DNA from: CAYRWR01 sp964537555 | GTDB taxonomy: Bacteria; Spirochaetota; Brevinematia; Brevinematales; CAYRWR01 | DNA: 64,000 bases | NCBI GenBank assembly: GCA_964537555.1 | Contig: CAZIAD010000011.1 | Span: forward strand, 25,745-89,744 | Reading direction: 5' to 3' | Shown here: piece after piece, positions 32,029 through 40,324 of the stretch | Numbering within the stretch: the first letter of the stretch is position 1 | Layout: every line of letters starts with the position of its first letter | Notes under the pieces: generated by a model | Told to the model about the DNA's origin: nothing | The model's database searches: none | Seen by the model: only the letters and a program-made list of their open reading frames with translations | Position numbers and translations under genes: made by a program

Positions 32029-33795
32029 ATGAAAGCAGCTCTCCCCGTCTTAATCCTCCTGGCCCTGACGGCCTGTACTCAATCCAGTGCCCGGCCTGGT
32101 ACCGAGCAGCCCCGGCCTGTCCTGGCCACACAGATAAAGGTAGACAAATCCTCACCCCGCAGCATGTATATCAATACCAACAACGTCCGCATCTACGACC
32201 TCACTCCAGCCCTGCTGGAGCAGGGAGTCACGACCAATACCCCTTATCTCGAGCAATTCATGAAGTACGACAAGGTCACGCTCTACACTATCCGGGGGGA
32301 CTGGGCCTACGTCGAGGGCAGTGCCCGGGATACCAAGACCTCCCAGGTCCGTACAGTCGGGGGCTGGGTACCGCAGTCTACTGTGACCGAGTGGATACCC
32401 GAGAAGTTCTTCGCCGTACAGGACAATGTCTTTAAAAAGATCGCGAAACCTATCACCTTGTATGACGACAGCTTGGAGGGTCAGGCTGTGGACCAGATCG
32501 CTAAAGGTGATACCTTTCGTGTGCTAAAGGGTAATGGGGAGCGTTTCTTTGTAGTAAGCCAAAAAGGTAAAGAGGGGTGGATTGAAGCGGAGAGTGTGGA
32601 TACCAGTCAGCTGGTGGCCAAGGGATTTGGGTGGAAGGAAGAAAAGCGAACCAGCAAAATAAAAAGCAAGATGTTTTTAGATAGTAAGGGTAGAGCATTG
32701 GAATATGATATTGATGGTTATTATTCTTTAATTACAAATAAAGCTGAGATAGTTTTTATTAAAAAAAATAGACTGGAGGGCATGTACCTAAAACAAAATG
32801 AATTTGAAGTTAAAATTGAAGAAAAATTAAATCAAAAGAGAACCCTGGGAACAAGTGATACAAATATCAATGGTATTAGTTATGAAGGAAGAAAAATATT
32901 TCTAGATGATTTTTTTGGTTTTTTCTGTGTCATAGATGTGTATATGCCGAAATCATATAGAAGTCATCCTTTATCATACTACCAAAGTCCTAATATTCAC
33001 GATTTTTTAAAATGGGCAGATGAGATTGAGGAACAAGACTTAAATGAAATAGTTGTTTTTACACTTTACTCCAGGAATAGTAATCTTACGAAATTTGCTA
33101 CAAAGAAAATTATTGGTAAAATTCCTATGCTTTATAATTTAAATCGATGGGATGGATTAAATAAGCAATATAAAATCCAAGGTGACAAGATTGTTTTAAG
33201 TTTCGAGTATTATCAAAATGGACTGCATTTAGATCCGGTGAAATCTCTTCCGGATTTGTCAGGTGAGGATGAAGAATTACAAAAAAAAGTATTAAAATAT
33301 AGTTTAACTAAACAAATCCAGGAAATTGAATTGGATATGAACAAATTTAATCAGGATTTGATCTATAAGCAATTAGAAACTTGGAAACAGAAAATGGAAA
33401 ATGAAAAAAAGATGCAGAGTTATTCTAGTAATTCTATGATCGGTGATCCCGTTAAGCCACCTTTATATAGAGATCTTCTTTCTATACTCTCAATTAACGG
33501 CAATCAATATAAATTTGACAAGGACTTCTGGATTGATGATTTTAATGCTATATACAATTATGACTTTGGAACCTATATGATACCTATATTTATACCAAAT
33601 GATATTGAAAACTCGAAACAAGGTGGATTTATAATAATAAATTCTCTTGGGAAAGTAATATGTACATATCTTGTTCCCAACTCTTCAAATACTGAACTTG
33701 AAGTTATCCATAAAGATACTATTGTTTTATTCCAAAGAAATTATGATAAAACCAGGAGTATTATTGACATAAAAGGTGTTACCTATGAATATTAA
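32029..33795 (+). CDS. Lipoprotein with SH3-like N-terminal module; mosaic base composition
   Basis: The 588-residue product has a lipoprotein signal with lipobox LTAC (Cys at 16). An SH3-like region spans about 45-210: NTNNVRIYDL, GDWAYVEGSARD, ..VGGWVPQ, and again KGKEGWIEAESVD. The first ~600 bp are as GC-rich as the flanking genome. From about 32,640 on, codons become strongly AT-rich and the sequence loses resemblance to any domain I know, apart from a GGFIIINSLGKVICTYLVP strand pair late in the protein. The signal peptide resembles that of the lipoprotein at 46.8-48.5 kb. Two origins joined in one gene, or relaxed drift of the C-terminal part, would explain this. Confidence 0.7.
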   Translation: MKAALPVLILLALTACTQSSARPGTEQPRPVLATQIKVDKSSPRSMYINTNNVRIYDLTPALLEQGVTTNTPYLEQFMKYDKVTLYTIRGDWAYVEGSARDTKTSQVRTVGGWVPQSTVTEWIPEKFFAVQDNVFKKIAKPITLYDDSLEGQAVDQIAKGDTFRVLKGNGERFFVVSQKGKEGWIEAESVDTSQLVAKGFGWKEEKRTSKIKSKMFLDSKGRALEYDIDGYYSLITNKAEIVFIKKNRLEGMYLKQNEFEVKIEEKLNQKRTLGTSDTNINGISYEGRKIFLDDFFGFFCVIDVYMPKSYRSHPLSYYQSPNIHDFLKWADEIEEQDLNEIVVFTLYSRNSNLTKFATKKIIGKIPMLYNLNRWDGLNKQYKIQGDKIVLSFEYYQNGLHLDPVKSLPDLSGEDEELQKKVLKYSLTKQIQEIELDMNKFNQDLIYKQLETWKQKMENEKKMQSYSSNSMIGDPVKPPLYRDLLSILSINGNQYKFDKDFWIDDFNAIYNYDFGTYMIPIFIPNDIENSKQGGFIIINSLGKVICTYLVPNSSNTELEVIHKDTIVLFQRNYDKTRSIIDIKGVTYEY

Positions 33796-33991
33796 ACTTC
33801 AATTTATCTTTGCATTAATACTTTTTTCTGGTATTTCATATGCGAAAGTAAGTGTATATGAGAAGATTCCCATGAAATTGCCTGTCGCATATTATATTGA
33901 AAATCAACTTGATTGGAAAGGAAACCCTGGTGAAAATAATGATTACCCCAAAGGAAAATATACTGGCTGTACTGTGATGGTATTCACCTGA
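33785..33991 (+). pseudogene. Truncated exported-protein gene
   Basis: The 68-residue frame opens at 33785, overlapping the previous stop, with a clear signal peptide (LQFIFALILFSGISYA). It then breaks off after about 45 mature residues, exactly where AT-rich sequence changes to a GC-rich stretch (about 33,985). The abrupt compositional junction and the lack of any continuation suggest a gene cut by a rearrangement. It is named a remnant on this evidence; the original function cannot be judged. Confidence 0.5.
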
Positions 33992-34070
33992 CATATACCG
34001 CCCCGCCTTCCACCCCCACCTCGATAGTGGGGTTAGACTGCGCGGGTATAAACTCGGTGTTCGTCTCAAC
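33984..34070 (-). pseudogene. Possible 28-codon coding remnant at a rearrangement junction
   Basis: On the minus strand a stop-bounded stretch reads VETNTEFIPAQSNPTIEVGV then EGGAVYVR and a stop. It is GC-rich and protein-like, and is bounded immediately by the 34,079 repeat on its 5' side. It overlaps the truncated plus-strand gene by 8 bp. It may be the tail of a lost gene, but a 28-codon open stretch can also occur by chance. Confidence 0.3.
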
Positions 34071-34078
34071 TTAACAGA

Positions 34079-34189
34079 CTGGCCATCCCATCCGTGTAAA
34101 TCCTGTCAATCCGTGTCTTACAAACGGTAAAAGGATAAAAGCATATCTCTATACAAAATCTCCCTCATATATAAAACCGGGGAAAGATC
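34079..34189 (+). repeat. Direct repeat copy A flanking the ATPase gene
   Basis: About 111 bp. It begins CTGGCCATCCCATCCGTGTA, continues with near-identical text for 42 bp, has a diverged middle, and ends with ATCTCCCTCATRTATRAAAC and CGGGGAAAGATC. Copy B is at 35459-35570 in the same orientation. The first part is a low-copy intergenic repeat type with CCGTGTAAATCCTG periodicity. Confidence 0.8.
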
Positions 34190-34250
34190 GCCACAGGGGT
34201 GCAGGCCGGAGCGGAATCGCAATGACGGTACTAATGAGGTGAATGTTGCT

Positions 34251-35405
34251 TCAGGCCAGGCTGGATAGGAAAAACTGCAGGGAGCAGACCCGGATGTTTT
34301 CTTTGAGGGGATAGGGTGAGTCTACCGGAGCCACGATCCACAGCTCCTCCAATCCCAGGTCCGCAAACGCATTGATAGTGCCGGTGCTCAAAGCCGGAGA
34401 TTTAGAGAGCTTAAACTCCACTCCGATCTTTCGTTTTCCTTTTACCAGTATGAGGTCGATCTCCCCCTGGTTGGAATTGCGGTAATAATAGGCATTCCAG
34501 GCATGGATCTGCAGATGGGACAGGATATTTTCCACACAGTAGGCTTCCCAGGAATTCCCGGCTAAGGGATGGCCCAGCAGATCATCAATGCTACTGATAC
34601 CCAGTAATAAGTGTAAGATACCTGTGTCTCTCAGATATATTTTTGGAGATTTTACGATTCTTTTTTTGATATTGGCCTCATAAGGAGGCAGGACCCTGAG
34701 CAAAAACAACTGGGAAAAAATATCCAGGTAGGATGACACAGTATTATGGCTGACCCCCAGAGAGGAGCCGATCTTACTTCTGTTGATCACCTGGCCATTG
34801 ATATGGGCACACATACTTAAAAATCTGCGGTGCAGCTCAGGCTGGGCTAACTTACCGTATGAAGGAATATCCCGTTCCAGGATATTGATCAGATAATTCT
34901 CTCTCCATCTATAGGACAAGTCTTCCGGAGCAAAAAGCGATCCCGGGAAGCCGCCCTTTAACCAGTGCTCCATATAATCGACATCCGCTAATTCATTAAG
35001 GGAAAAAGGATTCAGGTATTCGTAGGCTATCCTGCCCGCCAGGCTCTCGGAGCTTTGCCTGAGTAGATCAGGAGAGGCAGACCCTAAAATCAATATCTGG
35101 CCCGGCCTGTTCTGCCTATCCACTATTGCTCTCAATATAGAAAATAGCTCCGGTTTTCTCTGGATCTCATCCAGACAGACCAGGGCATCCTTGTGCTGAT
35201 CCAGATACAGCTCCGGATCATTGAGTTTATTGGCATCGGAAGGAAGTTCCAGATCCAGATAGACAGTGTGGGGCAGATTCTTCACCAGATGCCTAGCCAG
35301 TGTGGACTTGCCGCACTGTCGGGGCCCCAGAATGCCCACCATGGGAAAATATGACAAATCCTGAATAATCCTCTGCTGTAGAAAACGTTCTATATAACCA
35401 TGCAT
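34251..35405 (-). CDS. AAA ATPase with DUF4143 nuclease-like domain
   Basis: This 384-residue protein has a Walker A motif GPRQCGKST at residues 27-35 and a Walker B motif LVCLDEIQRKP near residues 74-84. A C-terminal DUF4143 region (about 185-380) shows RDIPSYGKLAQPELHRRFL, SYLDIFSQLFLLRVLPPYEAN and a PD-(D/E)xK-like EIDLILVKGKRKIGVEFKLSK. Such proteins are common, often mobile, bacterial accessory genes of unproven role. The likely ATG at 35405 lies only 6 nt after the -10 element and has no ribosome site. Direct repeats flank the gene on both sides. Confidence 0.85.
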   Translation of the reverse strand: MHGYIERFLQQRIIQDLSYFPMVGILGPRQCGKSTLARHLVKNLPHTVYLDLELPSDANKLNDPELYLDQHKDALVCLDEIQRKPELFSILRAIVDRQNRPGQILILGSASPDLLRQSSESLAGRIAYEYLNPFSLNELADVDYMEHWLKGGFPGSLFAPEDLSYRWRENYLINILERDIPSYGKLAQPELHRRFLSMCAHINGQVINRSKIGSSLGVSHNTVSSYLDIFSQLFLLRVLPPYEANIKKRIVKSPKIYLRDTGILHLLLGISSIDDLLGHPLAGNSWEAYCVENILSHLQIHAWNAYYYRNSNQGEIDLILVKGKRKIGVEFKLSKSPALSTGTINAFADLGLEELWIVAPVDSPYPLKENIRVCSLQFFLSSLA

Positions 35406-35411
35406 ATTGTA

Positions 35412-35440
35412 AGTCTAACATACAGAATACATGGTGTCAA
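35412..35440 (-). promoter_or_regulatory. Sigma70-like promoter of the ATPase gene, apparently leaderless
   Basis: On the minus strand consensus TTGACA (35440-35435), 17-nt spacer, TAGACT (35417-35412), then TACAAT and ATG. The expected start of transcription coincides with the A of the ATG. Confidence 0.55.
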
Positions 35441-35458
35441 TTTTTAACATCACATGAC

Positions 35459-35570
35459 CTGGCCATCCCATCCGTGTAAATCCTGTAAATCCGTGTCTTA
35501 AAAAAAGGAGTTAGGCTAAAAGCATGTATCTAAGCAGAATCTCCCTCATGTATGAAACCGGGGAAAGATC
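35459..35570 (+). repeat. Direct repeat copy B flanking the ATPase gene
   Basis: About 112 bp, same orientation as copy A (34079-34189). The first 42 bp differ by one base from copy A, and the last 34 bp differ at four positions. It sits directly upstream of the ATPase promoter. Confidence 0.8.
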
Positions 35571-35962
35571 TTTACTTCTACAGAAAAACTAGTGTAGATG
35601 ATAATACCTTACCGGAACAAAGATCCTTCGCTCCGTATAACTCCACTCAGGATGACATATAAGTCAATAGCTGATAGTCGATAGTGGAGAAATCTTTTTA
35701 AGTCCGAGCCCTCATCCTCAAACCGTCACAAAACCTTAAACTAAACCAGGCTCCCCTTCCTCGCCGAAGTCTGCCCGCCCTTCTCCTCAATATGCGCCCC
35801 ACTTTACACCCCACAAGGGCTTATTTACCCTATAATGTTCCCGGCCTTCGGTCATTTACCAGGACGGCAAGGTGCCCGCGTAGACATGGACGGCGGAAGC
35901 GGGCCATTAAGCCCGTTTAAGCATATTGACTGCTACACCCCGGCAGACATTTCGCGAGGTGA

Positions 35963-36082
35963 CAGTATTCTGTCCCACCGACCAAAGATGGATTTTTCTT
36001 TGCCAAGCTTTATTTTGATCCTTCAAAAGAAAGCGGAAAGCCCTCCGGTTTATGCGGGCAATGGCATTATGTGGCTGCCTAA
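35963..36082 (+). pseudogene. Coding-like remnant with in-frame stop upstream
   Basis: A 39-codon frame reads QYSVPPTKDGFFFAKLYFDP and then SKESGKPSGLCGQWHYVAA before a TAA, preceded in frame by LLHPGRHFAR and a TGA. It looks like a protein C-terminus, but I cannot name a family. The alternative frame at 35835-36089 is open but less protein-like. Confidence 0.3.
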
Positions 36083-36409
36083 GCATTAGCTCCTACCGCC
36101 ATGGACGCCGCTCGCAGAGCTGTAGTCGAGAGTCACCAGTCAATAGTCGATAGAAGAGCATGTACAGACCTCGCTCTCTGGTGTACTGTAGGTCGCACCC
36201 TCGCCCTGACTCGATGGGAAGGTCTCTTTCCTCAGAAGGAAGCAGCCCGGTCCCACCGGCCCACCCAGATCCCCGGTACCCTAAAAAAAATTTTTTACCT
36301 GTATACCATGGGGTCTTACCTACCCCCACCCTTAAATTTTCCCACAATGAGCCCTGAACCTTAGCGGCCTTTGCGGCTTTGCGAGAGATAAAAAATACCC
36401 CCCATACCC

Positions 36410-36436
36410 TAATCAAATCCCTGAAAATTCCGATTT
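36410..36436 (+). promoter_or_regulatory. Possible sigma28-like promoter for the flagellar genes
   Basis: TAATCAAA (36410-36417), 11-nt spacer, TCCGATTT (36429-36436), which partly fits the TAAAGTTT-N11-GCCGATAA consensus (CCGAT intact). No good sigma70 pair is seen here. The match is weak in the -35 half. Confidence 0.3.
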
Positions 36437-36477
36437 TTATACAGACAGGATGTTAAACATTACCAAGGAGGGTAAAA

Positions 36478-36981
36478 ATGGACAATATGTTGGTGGTAAA
36501 ACTGGATGTTTTCCGGAAGATACTAAAGGATGCAGAGCACTCTATCCATCAGCTGCTTCAGCTGGAGGAAAAAAAGTATGATGCACTAAAATCTGTAGAC
36601 ATAAAAGAGCTGATGAACATCAATTCGGTAGAAGAAGAGATCGTTCAGCTCGTCGATGATATAGAACGTAAGCGGGTCAATGTACTCAGAGAACTGTCTG
36701 ACGCCCTGCACATCAAGCCCAGCGTCCATCTGCAGGAGCTCATTAAACACATGCCCGATAATTACCGGGCGGAATTCTCGGTACTTAGGGAAAGTATTCA
36801 CCGAAAGACGGATAAGCTGGATGTGGCTATGCGGGAAAACGCGGTACTGATCCAGACTAACCTGGATATCATGAATTTTACCATGAACTTTGCTACCCGC
36901 GCGGCCCAGCAGGAGACCTACAACTACCGGGACAAAAAAGAAAGTAAAGAGAACGTTAATATAATCAATCAGATAGCCTAG
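36478..36981 (+). CDS. flgN: FlgN flagellar chaperone for hook-filament junction proteins
   Basis: This 167-residue, largely alpha-helical protein has FlgN-type features: AEHSIHQLLQLEEKKYDALKS, IERKRVNVLRELSD and a C-terminal helix with QTNLDIMNFTMNFATRAAQ. FlgN binds FlgK and FlgL and delivers them to the flagellar export gate. The gene lies 19 nt before flgK, as in other spirochaetes. GGAGGG precedes the ATG. The charged C-terminal tail is weakly conserved. Confidence 0.85.
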   Translation: MDNMLVVKLDVFRKILKDAEHSIHQLLQLEEKKYDALKSVDIKELMNINSVEEEIVQLVDDIERKRVNVLRELSDALHIKPSVHLQELIKHMPDNYRAEFSVLRESIHRKTDKLDVAMRENAVLIQTNLDIMNFTMNFATRAAQQETYNYRDKKESKENVNIINQIA

Positions 36982-37000
36982 GCTATCCAAGGAGAGGAAT

Positions 37001-38905
37001 ATGTTTTCCACATTCCACGGCATAGAGATCGGTAAAAAAGGACTGCAGACCAATAATGCAGGCATGGACATCGTCGGCCATAACTTATCCAACGTCGAGA
37101 CCGAAGGGTTCTCCCGTCAGAAAGTGAACATGCAATCCTTTGAACCCCTGTATGCACCCTCTGCTAACCGAGTGGAAACAGCGGGACAGGTCGGTACCGG
37201 GGTAGAAATACAGGACATACAGCGGGTGCGTAACCTGGCTATCGACGACCGTATTAATTTTGAAAAGGGCGGCATGGGCTACTGGACCAGCAAGAAGGAA
37301 TTTCTGAACCAGGTCGAGATGATACTCAATGAACCGGGCAAGCCCAACCTGCGTACCGTGATGGATGAGTACTGGGACTCCTGGAAACAGGTCTCGGACA
37401 ATCCTACTGACGGGGCCAGCCGGGCCGAGCTCATACAGCGCACCCTGGCTGTCACCGACACTTTTAAGCATAACTTTCACTCATTATATGACCTGCGGAC
37501 CAATGCCAATGCCCTCATCGAGCAGAAAGTAGGCGATATCAACCACATGGCCACCGAGATCTCCAATCTCAATGTCCAGATCGTGAAGTCTGAGGCTATG
37601 GGCGACTTTCCCAACGACCTCTATGACAAGCGTGACCTCCTGGTAGACAAGCTGGCCTCCCTGGTGGATATCAAGGTAGAGCGTAATAACAAACACGAAG
37701 TCATCATCTATATAGGCTCTGAAAACCTGGTACAGGGTGAGCATAAGAATCTCTTAAAGGCCGTAGGCAATGCGGATAATGACGGATTTGTAGATGTGCT
37801 GTGGCAGGATAACCGCAAGGTCAAACTGGGTGCCGGCGAGCTGGCCGGACTGGTAGACGTACGCGACATAGATATCAAGGATGCCATCGACCAGACCGAC
37901 AGTCTGGCTGTCAATCTGGTGGATGCCACCAATGAAGTACACCGGGACGGATACGGACTGAACCTGTCCACCGACCTGAACTTCTTTAAAAAACTGAACC
38001 TGTCTCCGGCAGCCAACGGGGACTATGACTTTAACAGTGACGGCGCGGTAGACGGGACCGCCCTGTTTAAGATCAGTGGTGTAGAAAAGATAGACCTCAA
38101 GACCCTCATCGGTGATGCCGGTAATCTGAACTTCGGGCCTGCCCGGCCGGGGGGACAGGATGTGATCATCAATTACCAGCCCACTGATACCGTAGAGGAT
38201 GTCATGGACCGCATCAACCAGAGTAACGCCGGGGTAGTAGCCTATATCAACCACAAGGGACAGTTCAGCCTCAAGGCGAAATTTCCCCAGGAGGGGACTA
38301 AGTTTCCTCCCTTTGTAATACGGCACCTGGAGGACTCGGGTAACTTTCTGGTGGGTATCACCGGTATGCTGCAGCAGAATGGAGGAGCCGGCGCTTTTGA
38401 CTACCAGAATGTCAACGATATCACCAAGTTTGTGGTACCGGAGTTTAACATAAGCTTCAGCCCTGAAAAGCACGCTGCCGGATGGATAGACCTGGATGCC
38501 ATGATCAAGGCCAACCCTGACAATATCGCCGTAGCCGGGGGAGTCGATACCACCGGTGACGGTAATCCCAACCAGGTCAACGGACTGGCTGATAACCGTA
38601 ACGCCCTGGCTATAGCCAGCCTGCGTCACCAGAAGATCATGATAGAGAACCAGTCTACCATGGGGGACTTTTTTAAGAAGATGGTGGGCGACATGGGAAC
38701 CCGTAGCGAGACTGCCCAGGTCAACTCAGATAAGAATAAGACCGTAGTGGACTCCCTGGAAAATCTCCGTAAAGAGATCAGCGGGGTCAATGTAGACGAA
38801 GAACTGACCAAGATGATACAGTTCCAGCACGGCTATAATGCCTCTGCCCGTCTGGTCACCACTATGGATAAGATGTTGGATATACTGATGAGGATGGGCG
38901 CTTAA
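37001..38905 (+). CDS. flgK: Flagellar hook-associated protein 1 (FlgK)
   Basis: The 634-residue protein has the conserved rod-hook N-terminal region FHGIEIGKKGLQTNNAGMDIVGHNLSNVETEGFSRQKV and the C-terminal helix region EELTKMIQFQHGYNASARLVTTMDKMLDILMRMG. The variable central domain (about 200-520) is of usual size for spirochaetal FlgK. FlgK forms the first junction ring between hook and filament; spirochaete filaments are periplasmic. Spacing to flgL is 29 nt with AAGGAGG. A standard gene with no obvious oddity. Confidence 0.97.
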   Translation: MFSTFHGIEIGKKGLQTNNAGMDIVGHNLSNVETEGFSRQKVNMQSFEPLYAPSANRVETAGQVGTGVEIQDIQRVRNLAIDDRINFEKGGMGYWTSKKEFLNQVEMILNEPGKPNLRTVMDEYWDSWKQVSDNPTDGASRAELIQRTLAVTDTFKHNFHSLYDLRTNANALIEQKVGDINHMATEISNLNVQIVKSEAMGDFPNDLYDKRDLLVDKLASLVDIKVERNNKHEVIIYIGSENLVQGEHKNLLKAVGNADNDGFVDVLWQDNRKVKLGAGELAGLVDVRDIDIKDAIDQTDSLAVNLVDATNEVHRDGYGLNLSTDLNFFKKLNLSPAANGDYDFNSDGAVDGTALFKISGVEKIDLKTLIGDAGNLNFGPARPGGQDVIINYQPTDTVEDVMDRINQSNAGVVAYINHKGQFSLKAKFPQEGTKFPPFVIRHLEDSGNFLVGITGMLQQNGGAGAFDYQNVNDITKFVVPEFNISFSPEKHAAGWIDLDAMIKANPDNIAVAGGVDTTGDGNPNQVNGLADNRNALAIASLRHQKIMIENQSTMGDFFKKMVGDMGTRSETAQVNSDKNKTVVDSLENLRKEISGVNVDEELTKMIQFQHGYNASARLVTTMDKMLDILMRMGA

Positions 38906-38934
38906 GGGCTGCCCCATGTTCAAGGAGGAAATAA

Positions 38935-40185
38935 ATGATAGGTAGAGTATCACAGCAGTCCATGGTCAGCCTGTTTACCCAGAATGCACAGAACCGGGAA
39001 CAGGAATTGCAGAAGGTCCAGGACCAGCTCTCCAGCGGCTACCGGGTCAACAAAGCCAGCCAGGACCCCACCGCAACCATAAACTATATGGACTATGACA
39101 GCCGCCTGCATGAAATAAATACTTATTCTGAGCTCATACAGAACAATGAGAATAAAGTCAATCTGATAGACGGCCACCTGGGTAATACCACAGAGGTCCT
39201 GCAGAGACTGAGAGAACTCACCGTGCAGATGGCCAACGGCACCTATACCAAGGAAGAACGGACTAATGCCGCCCTGGAAGTGGACCAGCTCATGCGCCAG
39301 GTACTGGCCAATGCCAATGCCAAGTTTAAAGGACAGAGCCTGTTTGCAGGTACCTCGATAGCTGACCAGGCCTTTATACCCCAGTATAAAATGGACCCTC
39401 AGACCGGATTTGAACTCATCGATAATGTAAAATACATGGGCAACAACCAGGCCCAGCTGGTAGAGATAGACCGGGGGGAGATGGTATCGGTAAACTATTC
39501 CGGAAACCAGATGTTCTGGTCTGGTAATATGAACATCATCCCCACCAAGAATGTGTCGGGCTATACCGCACCGGTGGATGCCACTATCATAGTGGATGGA
39601 GTGAGGATCGCCATCAACCGGGGTGACAACCTGGATACCATAGCCGACAAGATCAATAAGTCAGGTGTCTCAGTCAATGCCGCTGTACTGACCGAAGGGG
39701 GGCAGAGCATCTTTAATATAGAGACTACCTCACCCCACCAGATTGCCCTGCAGGATGCGGAGGGCGGACGGGTACTGGAAGAGCTGGGACTGATAGACCC
39801 CGGCATGAACCCTCCCCTGAACTACTCCCCCGGAGCCAAGATCTACCAGAAGAGTATCTTTGAGACTCTGATAGACTTTAGAAAGGCATTACAAAAGGAC
39901 GATACTTTTCAGATAGGGGGTACTGCCCTGGCAGAGCTGGATCAGTCCCTGTCCAATGTGATGAAATACCGGGCCCACCTGGGAGCGGTAAATGAAAGAA
40001 TGCACTCCATGCTGGAGCGTTACCTCAATGATGAGATCTACTACACCGATGCCAAGCAGAAAGCCATCGGTACTGATATAACCAAGGCCACCATGGAGAT
40101 GAAGCTACTGGAATTTTCCCATAATGTGGCACTGAGCACAGGGGCCCGGCTCATGCCTAAGACCCTGATGGACTTTTTAAGATAA
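38935..40185 (+). CDS. flgL: Flagellar hook-associated protein 3 (FlgL)
   Basis: This 416-residue protein resembles flagellin-fold FlgL: an N-terminal coil with QKVQDQLSSGYRVNKASQDPT, ENKVNLIDGHLGNTTEVLQRLRELTVQMANGTYT, and a C-terminal helix ending SHNVALSTGARLMPKTLMDFLR. It is the second junction ring between FlgK and the filament. Upstream flgN and flgK give the usual order. A terminator-like hairpin 27 nt after the stop separates it from fliW. Confidence 0.95.
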   Translation: MIGRVSQQSMVSLFTQNAQNREQELQKVQDQLSSGYRVNKASQDPTATINYMDYDSRLHEINTYSELIQNNENKVNLIDGHLGNTTEVLQRLRELTVQMANGTYTKEERTNAALEVDQLMRQVLANANAKFKGQSLFAGTSIADQAFIPQYKMDPQTGFELIDNVKYMGNNQAQLVEIDRGEMVSVNYSGNQMFWSGNMNIIPTKNVSGYTAPVDATIIVDGVRIAINRGDNLDTIADKINKSGVSVNAAVLTEGGQSIFNIETTSPHQIALQDAEGGRVLEELGLIDPGMNPPLNYSPGAKIYQKSIFETLIDFRKALQKDDTFQIGGTALAELDQSLSNVMKYRAHLGAVNERMHSMLERYLNDEIYYTDAKQKAIGTDITKATMEMKLLEFSHNVALSTGARLMPKTLMDFLR

Positions 40186-40211
40186 GAACTGACACTTAAG
40201 GCGCTAATTAC

Positions 40212-40238
40212 ATTAAAAGGGGCAATGCCCCTTTTAAT
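40212..40238 (+). terminator. Hairpin terminator after flgL
   Basis: A perfect 12-bp stem (40212-40223 with 40227-40238) and AAT loop. The T-run CTTTTAAT is inside the stem's 3' arm and only weakly continued beyond it. Confidence 0.7.
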
Positions 40239-40272
40239 CGTTGAACAGACTAAAATAAGATGAGCTGAAATC

Positions 40273-40301
40273 TTGAACTTTTTAGAGAAAAGTAATAAAT
40301 T
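40273..40301 (+). promoter_or_regulatory. Sigma70-like promoter for fliW-csrA
   Basis: TTGAAC (40273-40278), 17-nt spacer, TAAATT (40296-40301), 23 nt before the TTG start of fliW. Confidence 0.5.
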
Positions 40302-40324
40302 ATTATGGGAATAAGGAGAATCTT

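Larger units (their letters stand above)
35571..36477. other. Gene-poor, decayed intergenic region with repeat debris
   Basis: About 900 bp with no intact gene. It contains short motifs seen as intergenic debris in many genomes: AGATCCTTCGCTCCG followed by CTCAGGATGACA near 35,626-35,657, GTCAATAGTCGATAG near 36,140, and TTAGCGGCCTTTGCGGCTTT near 36,361. A decayed coding-like frame lies at 35963-36082 (listed separately). The end holds the candidate flagellar promoter. Confidence 0.55.

Noticed and set aside
35835..36089. 84-codon plus-strand frame in the decayed region.
   Set aside because: Rich in low-probability residues with no ribosome site; a different frame of the same DNA is more protein-like.
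36093..36416. 107-codon minus-strand frame with a RKAAKAAK segment.
   Set aside because: That segment is the translation of a common intergenic repeat (TTTGCGGCTTTGCG); the rest is not protein-like.
37754..38629. Long (291-codon) antisense frame inside flgK.
   Set aside because: It is a shadow of the flgK codon usage; no ribosome site, no family resemblance.
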